Below the pieces are notes generated by a model, which was not told the origin of the DNA, ran no database searches, and saw only the letters and a program-made list of their open reading frames with translations. A stretch of 7,763 bases of DNA from Desulfocapsa sp. (GTDB lineage Bacteria; Desulfobacterota; Desulfobulbia; Desulfobulbales; Desulfocapsaceae), in NCBI GenBank assembly GCA_029935135.1, contig JAOZKX010000082.1:1-7763 (forward strand). The letters are read 5' to 3'. A program made the position numbers and the translations under genes. Shown here piece by piece: positions 1 through 6,310 of this stretch (its first letter is position 1; every line of letters starts with the position of its first letter).

Positions 1-1698
1 GTATTCCTCTTTTTGATCATCAAAACCAATGGGCTCTGCCGGGTATCCGGATGAATAGGGGACGGGGTCAAAGTTGTTATCAGCAAGTTTTTGTGAATAG
101 AATTCGAACTTACCGGATGGAGTACTAAAGCCGTTTTCCTGGAATTTTGAATATTTTATTTCTTCTATTCGGGTACCTGCCTCGTTTTTCCGTAAATCCG
201 CAACTGTTTTTCCCACAGGAGCCAACTGAAAGTCGATGGCGTCCTCTGCATTTTGCCAGGGAAACTCTTCTCCAAGGCCCATGCGTCGCCCAAGTTCAAA
301 GACAATCTTCCAGTCGGGCCAGGAATCCGCAATGGGATCAATCACCTGGTCCTGCAGGATAATCGGATTGTTACGGGTCGCTGCCCGGTTGAGTTGTGTT
401 TTTTCAAAGCAGGAAGATGCAGGTAGCACCACATCAGCAAGGCTTGCGGTACGGGTCATAAACATATCAATTGCCACCAGAAAATTGACACTGGAAAAAG
501 CAGCATGGGCCCGCTTTGCATCCGCCATGGTGACCACAGGGTTACCAGCCTGGACAACGACCATCTCCAGTGGATAGGGATTTTTATCAAGGATGGCATC
601 AATAACACAGGATTGTACCTGTCGTCCCCATGTGGCATTAAAGGTATCAAATAATGGATAGTCCCTGGTGATGGGTTCAATATCGTTACTGACCCTCTCC
701 TGTTCTTGAATATTTAGGACCTTGATGGGTTGGGGAAGGACATCCCCCCCGTGCTGATCGATATTGCCGCAGAGGCCTCTTAAAAGGGCCACGGCCCGCG
801 TGGATTGAAACATATCCAGCTGCATATCAAGGCCATTTCCATCCACAATGCAGGCAGGTTTTGTGCTGGCATAGAGTCGGGCCACAGTGCGGATGGTTTC
901 TGCATCCAGCCAGATCCGTTCCGCTATCTGTTCCGGGGCAAAGGCAGCAGCACTTTGCGCCAGTTCCTTAAAGCCGACAGTAAAGCTATCGACAAACTCA
1001 TGATCATAGAGATCTTCTTCAATAATGGTGTGGATCATGGCCATGGCCAGGAGTCCGTCATGGCCGGGTTTGATCTGGAGAAAAGTATCAGCTCCTCTGG
1101 CCAGACGTGTTTCAATGGGATCGATGACAATAAGATGGGCTCCGTTTTCATGTCCTTTGCTTATGGCTTCGGCCATGCCCAGTGCCGTGTCGCCATCATG
1201 TTTGCCCCAGACAATGATGCATTTTGCAGCCCCGGCTTCCGGGTAGGCCATGGAGCCATAGGTATAGGTGTGAGCCATCTCTCTGGCCACAAAACAGACA
1301 GAACCGTTACCAATGGTATTGGGTGAGCCGTAACAGTTCATCAGGCGGTTGGCGTAATCCCAGGGGGCGCCCCAGTCGGCAGCCATTCCCCGCAGCCAGG
1401 CAATGGATTCTGCACCGGACTGTTCTTTGTACTGTTTAAACTTTGAGGCCACCAGATCAAGGGCTTCATCCCAGGACGCCTGTTCCAGCTTCCCACCTTT
1501 CGTTTTACGGATAAGCGGGGTGAGAAGGCGTTTGTCCGAGTAGACAATTTCGGAGGCTACGCGCAATTTGGCGCAGTTGTATCTCTTCTCCGGTTTGAAG
1601 ATGGATTTACGTTCAGCAGAAATCAATCTCCCGTTTTCCACCTCGGCAATAACCGGGCAGCAGGAAGAACACATGCGGCAAACTGTATGTTTTTTCAT
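1..1698 (-). CDS. Molybdopterin oxidoreductase, acetylene-hydratase-like (partial, C-terminus off window)
   Basis: The frame stays open for 566 codons from the ATG at 1698 to the left edge, so the C-terminal part and stop are missing. The N-terminus carries a [4Fe-4S] motif: C7-x2-C10-x3-C14-x27-C42, followed by K44, the usual electron-conduit lysine. C135, in NGSVCF, sits where the Mo/W ligand residue falls in this superfamily. Other landmarks are a GNP motif near 385-387, ADVVLP near 421-426, and TPSGK at 526-530, the last marking the start of the C-terminal pterin-binding domain. From memory, the overall sequence and the region around TPSGK resemble Pelobacter acetylene hydratase (about 730 residues). 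However, the catalytic Asp that follows the second cluster Cys in that enzyme is Ser11 here, so hydratase activity is doubtful and a redox role is as likely. There is no Tat or Sec signal, so the enzyme should be cytoplasmic. It lies 33 nt downstream of the methyltransferase gene and is probably co-transcribed with it; no strong Shine-Dalgarno is visible. The substrate is unknown. Confidence 0.9.
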   Translation of the reverse strand, partial: MKKHTVCRMCSSCCPVIAEVENGRLISAERKSIFKPEKRYNCAKLRVASEIVYSDKRLLTPLIRKTKGGKLEQASWDEALDLVASKFKQYKEQSGAESIAWLRGMAADWGAPWDYANRLMNCYGSPNTIGNGSVCFVAREMAHTYTYGSMAYPEAGAAKCIIVWGKHDGDTALGMAEAISKGHENGAHLIVIDPIETRLARGADTFLQIKPGHDGLLAMAMIHTIIEEDLYDHEFVDSFTVGFKELAQSAAAFAPEQIAERIWLDAETIRTVARLYASTKPACIVDGNGLDMQLDMFQSTRAVALLRGLCGNIDQHGGDVLPQPIKVLNIQEQERVSNDIEPITRDYPLFDTFNATWGRQVQSCVIDAILDKNPYPLEMVVVQAGNPVVTMADAKRAHAAFSSVNFLVAIDMFMTRTASLADVVLPASSCFEKTQLNRAATRNNPIILQDQVIDPIADSWPDWKIVFELGRRMGLGEEFPWQNAEDAIDFQLAPVGKTVADLRKNEAGTRIEEIKYSKFQENGFSTPSGKFEFYSQKLADNNFDPVPYSSGYPAEPIGFDDQKEEY

Positions 1699-1731
1699 GT
1701 TTATTTTTGGTTTTGTTCTTTAATAGTCAGG

Positions 1732-2673
1732 TTAGCGTTTGGCTTTCAGGTAACAACTGCGGATCAGTTCGTAATGGTTGCGGTGGGTTCGGATTTTCCA
1801 CCAGACATGGCTCCTTGCTTCTTCCTGCCAGGGGGGCATGATGTTGTGTGTTCCCCTGGTGAAAATTTCCTGCACGGTATCAAGGCCAAAGCCGGTAAAG
1901 TCGCCCTCTTTTTTCCCTCCCAGCCATTCGTCCGCTGCTGCTGCCTCTTCAGACCAGGAAAATGGGTCGGAAAGAAGACATTGTGCATCCTCCTGTTGCG
2001 AGACGCGATTCATCTCCTGCAGATGTTGCAGGGGGTGGGGCAGCTTATCAATCAGGTTCAGGGATGTTGTAATCGAGGCAGCATCTGTGCGAAAAGGAAG
2101 ACGCAGGGCATCGGCCACAATAAAATCCATGTTCTCCCTTTGCCAACTATCTGGAATATGGATGGTTTCTGTACGGCATAGGTGACCTTCTTCTTTCAGC
2201 TGTACATTGATCTTTTTGTTCTGCATCAGTTTCCTTGCTGTGTCGATAAAGGCAAGGGAGTTGTCCAGTCCAACGGCAAAATCACACTTGCCCGCAAGCT
2301 CAAAGGTAAAACGGCCCACAGCCGCTCCAAGATCGAGGCCCAGGCCGGATGTGGTCTGGATTTGCCGGGACCAGTGGGGGTAGGCATCACTCCAGTTCTC
2401 ATCACCAAGAAGGTCTCCATAATGACTCCAGAGATAGGAGGATACAACAGTATCCTGCTCATATTTATTCTCGGTCGGGTTCTCCAGCTCTGTCTTTGCA
2501 GGATCAAGGAAAGCAACCCCATCATCAATGGGGAATGTACTGTTGCAGCCGCTGCAGTGAAGAGTGGCACTGATAATATCCGTGTCCTGTTTGTCCCTGA
2601 CTGTGCAGTCGAGGGCAATCTCAGTGGGCAGGCAAATGGGGCAGATAAGGTGTTGCAGGAGGTGATCGTTCAT
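1732..2673 (-). CDS. Class I SAM-dependent methyltransferase with N-terminal zinc-ribbon (Trm112-like) segment
   Basis: This 313-residue protein opens with MNDHLLQHLICPIC, a Trm112-like start. C11/C14 and C40/C43 form a likely zinc knuckle followed by PIDDGV. The Rossmann methyltransferase part has motif I LDLGAAVGRF at 113-122, an acidic residue ending strand 2 (GLD, 135-137) and VADALRLPF at 186-194, which is the motif typical of the Methyltransf_11/UbiE-like group. The frame is open further upstream to an ATG at 2787. I chose the ATG at 2673 because the zinc ribbon begins there and because a TATAAT box at 2719-2724 lies inside the longer version. No clear Shine-Dalgarno precedes either start. 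It is the first gene of a minus-strand pair with the molybdoenzyme. The methyl acceptor is unknown: a small molecule, a cofactor or a protein are all possible, and a role linked to the molybdoenzyme or its substrate is only suggested by adjacency. Confidence 0.85.
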   Translation of the reverse strand: MNDHLLQHLICPICLPTEIALDCTVRDKQDTDIISATLHCSGCNSTFPIDDGVAFLDPAKTELENPTENKYEQDTVVSSYLWSHYGDLLGDENWSDAYPHWSRQIQTTSGLGLDLGAAVGRFTFELAGKCDFAVGLDNSLAFIDTARKLMQNKKINVQLKEEGHLCRTETIHIPDSWQRENMDFIVADALRLPFRTDAASITTSLNLIDKLPHPLQHLQEMNRVSQQEDAQCLLSDPFSWSEEAAAADEWLGGKKEGDFTGFGLDTVQEIFTRGTHNIMPPWQEEARSHVWWKIRTHRNHYELIRSCYLKAKR

Positions 2674-2718
2674 TTTTTTGATATGGGAAAATGTTATTCG
2701 TTTTGATACAGTGTGGTC

Positions 2719-2747
2719 ATTATAGAGGCATAGCATAAAAGCAATTG
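2719..2747 (-). promoter_or_regulatory. Candidate sigma70 promoter for the methyltransferase-molybdoenzyme pair
   Basis: The minus strand reads TATAAT at 2724-2719, a perfect -10 box. The -35 is weak: CAATTG with a 17-nt spacer, or TTGCTT with a 14-nt spacer. Transcription would begin near 2711 and leave a leader of roughly 40 nt before the ATG at 2673. The rest of the 2674-2909 divergent interval is AT-rich. No equally clear promoter was seen for the plus-strand kinase gene. Confidence 0.45.
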
Positions 2748-2909
2748 AAGTGAAAGGGGAAGAAATAAAAATCATTTTTGGCAACATCCTGAAACAGACT
2801 GCAAAAAGTCACTTTCGGTGGTAGGGTGTAGATTGAATAATAAACAGAAAAGAAGTTGTAGAAAATTCCCCGAAACCTTTCTTGTTCAATCATAACTGGC
2901 TAATATCCC

Positions 2910-4667
2910 ATGACTAAAACAGAAGAACGGCGACAATGCACACGAGAAGATGATCCGCAGTTTGGACTTGGTATTGCCATCTGGCAGACAAAAGACAGTG
3001 CCAAAACAGTGGAGGGGAGCGACCAGTGCTGCTGTTTTGTCGGTATCTGTAATCAGTCGGATGATGGGCTGATGGTAGAATCTCCCCAACCCATCGATGC
3101 AGAACAGTCTCTGATTATTAAGTATTATAATTTTAAGGAAAAAATATGGCAGGACTATGAAAGTGAGTGTGTCTGGTCCGAACGGATCGAAGATACTGTT
3201 TGTCACAGTGGTCTTCGCGTAAAGCAGGAACTCTCCAGTCAGGAGAGTTGTTTGGAAGCGTCTTCACCTTTGAATCGCATCATTGAGAATCTTGAATTTT
3301 TCCTTACCCTGCCGCTGCTTAAATACTGGCCGCGAAAAAATCTATGGGTTCTGCTTAATTGTTTGACTCCCTGTGATGTGCCTGATGGTGAACAATTTAT
3401 AACCCAGGGTGATGAGGCAAACAGTCTTTTTATTATTGAAAAGGGTACGGGGCAGGTTTCGATAGATAAAGATGGAGAAAAAATCATTTTAACTCAGCTG
3501 GGTCCCCGGGATCTGGTGGGTGAGATGGCCCTTTTGACCGGCGAACCGCGTGTGGCAAATTTCACAGCTCTGGAAGATATGATCCTCTGGAAACTGGATA
3601 AGGTAAACTTTGACCAGGCCATATCCCGTTTCAGTGAGTTGCGCACTTTTTTAACTGAGTTGCTCAGTAACAGGCTGGAGGCATCTACCCATGCAACGGA
3701 CAGGATCGTTGGGAAGTATATTGCGAAACGCAAACTTGGCACCGGGGCGTGGGCCATTGTGTATCAGGGGCTTCATCAGGCTCTGAATAAGACCATAGCA
3801 ATAAAGATGCTCAAGCATCAGATGGCCATGGATGAAGAGTTCAGCGCCAAGTTTATCAAAGAAGCAGAAATTATTGCCGGCATGAACCATCCCAATATCG
3901 TTCATGTCTATGATATCGAATCGCTCTATGCTACTCACTTCATTATTATGGAATACCTGGAGGGAGAGTCCCTTAAACAGGTGCTTAAACGGACAGGGAT
4001 GCTCAGCCCGGAGCAGACAGTCACCTATCTGCTCCAGATTTGTGCTGGGCTCGATTATGCCCATAATCTCGATATCGTTCATCAGGATATCAAGCCGGAT
4101 AATATTCTGGTGCAGGGTGACGGGACGGTGAAGATTCTTGATTTCGGCCTGGCCTGTCCGACCGGCAGTGAAAACTTTGAAATGGAAGGGACCATTCAAT
4201 ATATGTCCCCGGAGCAGATTGATTCCTATCCGGTGGATGCTAGAACAGATATTTATTGCCTGGGCATTACTGCCTTTGAGATGATAACAGGTCTGCGGCC
4301 TTTTCCAGATGAAGATCTGATGGATATGATCAACCAGCGGCTGTCAGAAGACATTGCCAGTCCGGCTGCATTCAGGTCGGGGCTTCCTGAACGCCTCTGT
4401 CAGTTTATCATGAAGGCCTGCTCCAGAAAAGCGAAAGACCGCTTCCAAAATGTCCAGGAGGCGATAACAGAACTGGAAATCCTGGCCCAGGAGATCGGTC
4501 TGCATGATATTGCAGTGGTCCGACAGCATATGAGTTCACTTTTTCTGTTTTACACCGAGGAACAACGGGCAATCCTGGCCGAGTTATTAGAAGAGTTCAG
4601 TACTCGCGCCAGTCAGTCCGGTATCCGTATGCAGTTGGCCGATTTTGAAAATGTGACAGCAAGTTAG
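2910..4667 (+). CDS. PilZ-like / cyclic-nucleotide-binding / Ser-Thr protein kinase fusion
   Basis: This 585-residue protein has no transmembrane segment or signal peptide, so it should be a cytoplasmic signalling kinase. Residues 1-110 look like PilZ: R8-x3-R12, then N48-Q-S50-D-D-G53, matching the c-di-GMP signatures RxxxR and (D/N)xSxxG, and ending with the strand HSGLRV. Residues about 131-256 are a cNMP-binding domain with a phosphate-binding cassette, G204-E205-MALLTGE-P213-R214. Residues about 266-525 are a complete Hanks-type kinase: glycine loop GTGAWAIV (277-284), K299 in IAIK, alphaC E318, H391-Q392-D393-IKPDN, D411-FG, S433-PE and F-helix D447. Catalytic residues are intact, but the HRD arginine is Gln (non-RD). 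A 60-residue helical tail (526-585) has no family I recognise. The ATG at 2910 has a poor Shine-Dalgarno, but the next in-frame Met (55) lies beyond the PilZ motifs. The PP2C phosphatase gene follows after 31 nt and probably reverses its phosphorylation. Ligand binding is inferred from motifs only. Confidence 0.93.
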   Translation: MTKTEERRQCTREDDPQFGLGIAIWQTKDSAKTVEGSDQCCCFVGICNQSDDGLMVESPQPIDAEQSLIIKYYNFKEKIWQDYESECVWSERIEDTVCHSGLRVKQELSSQESCLEASSPLNRIIENLEFFLTLPLLKYWPRKNLWVLLNCLTPCDVPDGEQFITQGDEANSLFIIEKGTGQVSIDKDGEKIILTQLGPRDLVGEMALLTGEPRVANFTALEDMILWKLDKVNFDQAISRFSELRTFLTELLSNRLEASTHATDRIVGKYIAKRKLGTGAWAIVYQGLHQALNKTIAIKMLKHQMAMDEEFSAKFIKEAEIIAGMNHPNIVHVYDIESLYATHFIIMEYLEGESLKQVLKRTGMLSPEQTVTYLLQICAGLDYAHNLDIVHQDIKPDNILVQGDGTVKILDFGLACPTGSENFEMEGTIQYMSPEQIDSYPVDARTDIYCLGITAFEMITGLRPFPDEDLMDMINQRLSEDIASPAAFRSGLPERLCQFIMKACSRKAKDRFQNVQEAITELEILAQEIGLHDIAVVRQHMSSLFLFYTEEQRAILAELLEEFSTRASQSGIRMQLADFENVTAS

Positions 4668-4698
4668 TGTCTCATTTGATGCTATTCCCGGATTAATT

Positions 4699-5397
4699 AT
4701 GCAAGTTGTTTCACGCTCACACACTGGTCTGAAAAAAGAGAGAAACGAGGACCGACTGCTGGTGCAGAAAATCTCAGCAGATGCTCTCCTGCTTCTGGTT
4801 GCTGATGGCCTGGGTGGGCACCCTGGTGGAGATGTCGCTGCCTCTCTGGTGGTGGAATCTATTGCCCAACAGTGTATGGAGTCGGCTTCTCTAGATCTTG
4901 TTGCCATGTTGATTGCTGCCGGGGATACAATTATGGAGTATGGGGCAGCTCACCCGGAAATAGATGGTATGGGGAGTACAGCAAGTATTGCCCTGATTCG
5001 GCAGGATACAGTGCAATGGGCCCATATCGGTGATGGTCGGATTTATCATCTAGACAACGGTCTGCTCCGATGCCAGACCAGAGACCAGACACTCTCCCGA
5101 GCACTGTACGATCAGGGTAAGATTGGCTGGCATGAGATCGGAAACCATAAGCTGAATCATTTCCTGGAGCAATGTATGGGCGAGGAGGATATTGTTCCGG
5201 ACAGCGGTTCCTTCGATTTCCATCCTGATGATCTTATTCTTCTTAACACCGACGGTCTGCACGATATGCTTCCCGATGAGAGGATTCAGAAGATTCTCTC
5301 TGCTAAAGAGAGTCTGGAAGGCAGAGCCGACCAGTTATTGCAGGAAACTCTGCAGGCCGGTGGGGAGGATAATGTCTCTTTTATTCTTGCCCTGTAA
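4699..5397 (+). CDS. PP2C-type protein serine/threonine phosphatase
   Basis: At 232 residues this is a compact bacterial PPM/PP2C phosphatase, expected to remove phosphate from Ser/Thr using two Mn/Mg ions. The family motifs appear in order: RNED at 15-18, VADGLGGH at 34-41 (metal ligand D36), GMGSTA at 90-95, AHIGDGRIYHL at 108-118, a TRDQTLSRAL block after 126, LNTDGLHD at 182-189 (D185), and GGEDN at 221-225 (D224). All metal-binding aspartates are present, so it should be active. There is no membrane anchor or extra domain. It starts 31 nt after the kinase stop, with only a weak GGA about 8 nt before the ATG. Co-transcription with the kinase is likely. By analogy with Stk/Stp pairs, its main substrate is expected to be the upstream kinase and that kinase's targets. 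Confidence 0.95.
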   Translation: MQVVSRSHTGLKKERNEDRLLVQKISADALLLLVADGLGGHPGGDVAASLVVESIAQQCMESASLDLVAMLIAAGDTIMEYGAAHPEIDGMGSTASIALIRQDTVQWAHIGDGRIYHLDNGLLRCQTRDQTLSRALYDQGKIGWHEIGNHKLNHFLEQCMGEEDIVPDSGSFDFHPDDLILLNTDGLHDMLPDERIQKILSAKESLEGRADQLLQETLQAGGEDNVSFILAL

Positions 5398-5574
5398 CGG
5401 CAATAGACGGGTTTGCTTGTAATCATCTGCTCCCGAAAGAGCATCAGGAATAAGTTTTACCTGCGGTTTTGACTAAATTTGAAAGATTGCCAATGGCGTG
5501 TTCTTGCTGTCAACTGTCTTCCGGTTTAACTTAAAATTCCCTCAGTTATTTATTCTGCTTGAGCCTCTTTGGAT

Positions 5575-5592
5575 AAAACCTACCTGGTTTTT
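5575..5592 (+). terminator. Possible weak intrinsic terminator after the kinase-phosphatase pair
   Basis: AAAACC, loop TACCT, then GGTTTT forms a 6-bp hairpin, followed by TTCTTTT. The stem has only two G-C pairs and lies about 180 nt past the phosphatase stop, so this is a weak candidate. Confidence 0.25.
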
Positions 5593-5690
5593 CTTTTGTT
5601 AAATATTTTCGTCAACAGTTATGCAAAGGGCAAAATAGGCGTACCACTGTTTTTTTTAAATAGTTACATTTTGTGGTGAGCAAAAAGTCA

Positions 5691-5718
5691 TTGCTTTTGT
5701 CGCATAAAATCCTATATT
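5691..5718 (+). promoter_or_regulatory. Candidate promoter of the dinJ-yafQ pair
   Basis: TTGCTT at 5691-5696 and TATATT at 5713-5718 are separated by 16 nt. The -10 matches the consensus at five of six positions, while the -35 is only fair. It lies about 50 nt before the antitoxin ATG, leaving room for autoregulation by the antitoxin. Confidence 0.4.
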
Positions 5719-5733
5719 GTATAAGTAGTGCCA

Positions 5734-5745
5734 ATGTAATGACAT
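5734..5745 (+). promoter_or_regulatory. Possible antitoxin operator (short dyad)
   Basis: ATGT-AATG-ACAT is a 4-bp inverted repeat between the candidate -10 box and the antitoxin Shine-Dalgarno. RelB/DinJ antitoxins usually repress their own promoter through short palindromes, and this is the best placed candidate. The repeat is short enough to occur by chance. Confidence 0.25.
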
Positions 5746-5771
5746 GATCGCATGCTAACTAGGAGAAAACC

Positions 5772-6032
5772 ATGTTGAAAACCGCTACTATTCAAACCCG
5801 TGTAGATCCAACCGTTAAAAAAAATGCTCAGGAGATTTTAAAGAAACTCAACATAACCATGTCTGAAGCGATATCCATGTATCTTTCCCAGATCACTTTG
5901 CAGCAGGGTATCCCGTTTGAGTTAAAAGTCCCAAATGAGCTTACAGCAAAGACTCTGCTGGACACTGAAAATGGAAAAGAACTGCATAAAGTTGACTCAG
6001 TGGATCATCTGTTTCAGGAGTTGGATAATTGA
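5772..6032 (+). CDS. dinJ: RelB/DinJ-family antitoxin
   Basis: This 86-residue antitoxin has an N-terminal ribbon-helix-helix segment: the TATIQTRVDPTVKKNA strand and helix, then the LNITMSEAISMYL helix. It would dimerise and bind the operator. The C-terminal half (PFELKVPNELTAKTL to HLFQELDN) matches the E. coli DinJ pattern PFDLREPNQLT...DDLFDKL, the part that wraps and neutralises the YafQ toxin. The ATG is set by a good AGGAG at 5761-5765. The stop TGA overlaps the toxin start, so the two proteins are translationally coupled with antitoxin first. DinJ identity is by recalled similarity; the wider RelB family is certain. Confidence 0.92.
   Translation: MLKTATIQTRVDPTVKKNAQEILKKLNITMSEAISMYLSQITLQQGIPFELKVPNELTAKTLLDTENGKELHKVDSVDHLFQELDN
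6016..6020 (+). promoter_or_regulatory. Shine-Dalgarno fixing the TTG start of the toxin
   Basis: AGGAG lies inside the end of the antitoxin gene, 8 nt before TTG at 6029. No ATG start is available nearby in this frame, so this site decides the toxin start. The TTGA overlap with the antitoxin stop gives coupled and probably weakened toxin translation. Confidence 0.6.
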
Positions 6033-6298
6033 ACATCCATTATACCACACAGTTCAAGAAGGATTATAAGCGGATTAAACGCCAAAATAGAGACCTTACA
6101 AAACTAGAAACAATTGTCATGCTGCTGGTCGGTGGACAGCCACTCGATCCGAAATACAAAGATCATTCCTTAACTGGCAACTGGAAAGGCCACCGGGATT
6201 GTCATCTTGCCCCAGACTGGCTGCTTATTTACCGGAAAACTGATACAGATATGTATCTCGAAAGGACCGGATCTCATTCCGAATTGTTCAAGAAATAA
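6029..6298 (+). CDS. yafQ: YafQ-family mRNA interferase toxin
   Basis: This 89-residue RelE-superfamily toxin would cleave mRNA on the ribosome when not bound by the adjacent antitoxin. The core matches E. coli YafQ closely: YKDHSLTGNWKGHRD here against YKDHPLQGSWKGYRD, and ERTGSHSELF against ERTGTHAALF. The residues aligned with the YafQ active site are kept: H46, D57, H59, D63 and H83, corresponding to H50, D61, H63, D67 and H87 in the E. coli protein. The length is normal and the frame intact, so it is probably active. It starts at TTG, overlaps the antitoxin stop by 4 nt (TTGA) and has its own AGGAG. The toxin ends 12 nt from the end of a decayed gene on the opposite strand. Confidence 0.93.
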   Translation: MNIHYTTQFKKDYKRIKRQNRDLTKLETIVMLLVGGQPLDPKYKDHSLTGNWKGHRDCHLAPDWLLIYRKTDTDMYLERTGSHSELFKK

Positions 6299-6310
6299 AA
6301 TATTCAGTTT

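Larger units (their letters stand above)
5398..5771 (+). other. AT-rich intergenic region between phosphatase and toxin-antitoxin genes
   Basis: No convincing gene was found in these 374 bases on either strand. They hold a short AT-rich hairpin with a T-run at 5575-5592, a candidate promoter at 5691-5718, and a small dyad just before the antitoxin Shine-Dalgarno AGGAG at 5761-5765. Base composition becomes visibly more AT-rich here than in the signalling genes to the left, consistent with a junction to an accessory segment. Confidence 0.6.

Noticed and set aside
805..1326. 173-codon plus-strand open frame
   Set aside because: It lies antisense to the molybdoenzyme, whose minus-strand reading is continuous and carries family motifs; the plus-strand product has no recognisable pattern.
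1687..2706. Long plus-strand open frames opposite the methyltransferase
   Set aside because: The minus strand has clear zinc-ribbon and SAM motifs; the plus-strand products are compositional shadows.
3651..4199. 182-codon minus-strand frame opposite the kinase domain
   Set aside because: The plus strand encodes conserved kinase motifs through this whole stretch, so the antisense frame is a shadow.
5428..5443. TGCTC-CCGAAA-GAGCA hairpin just after the phosphatase
   Set aside because: It is a 5-bp stem with no T-run after it, so it is not supportable as an intrinsic terminator.
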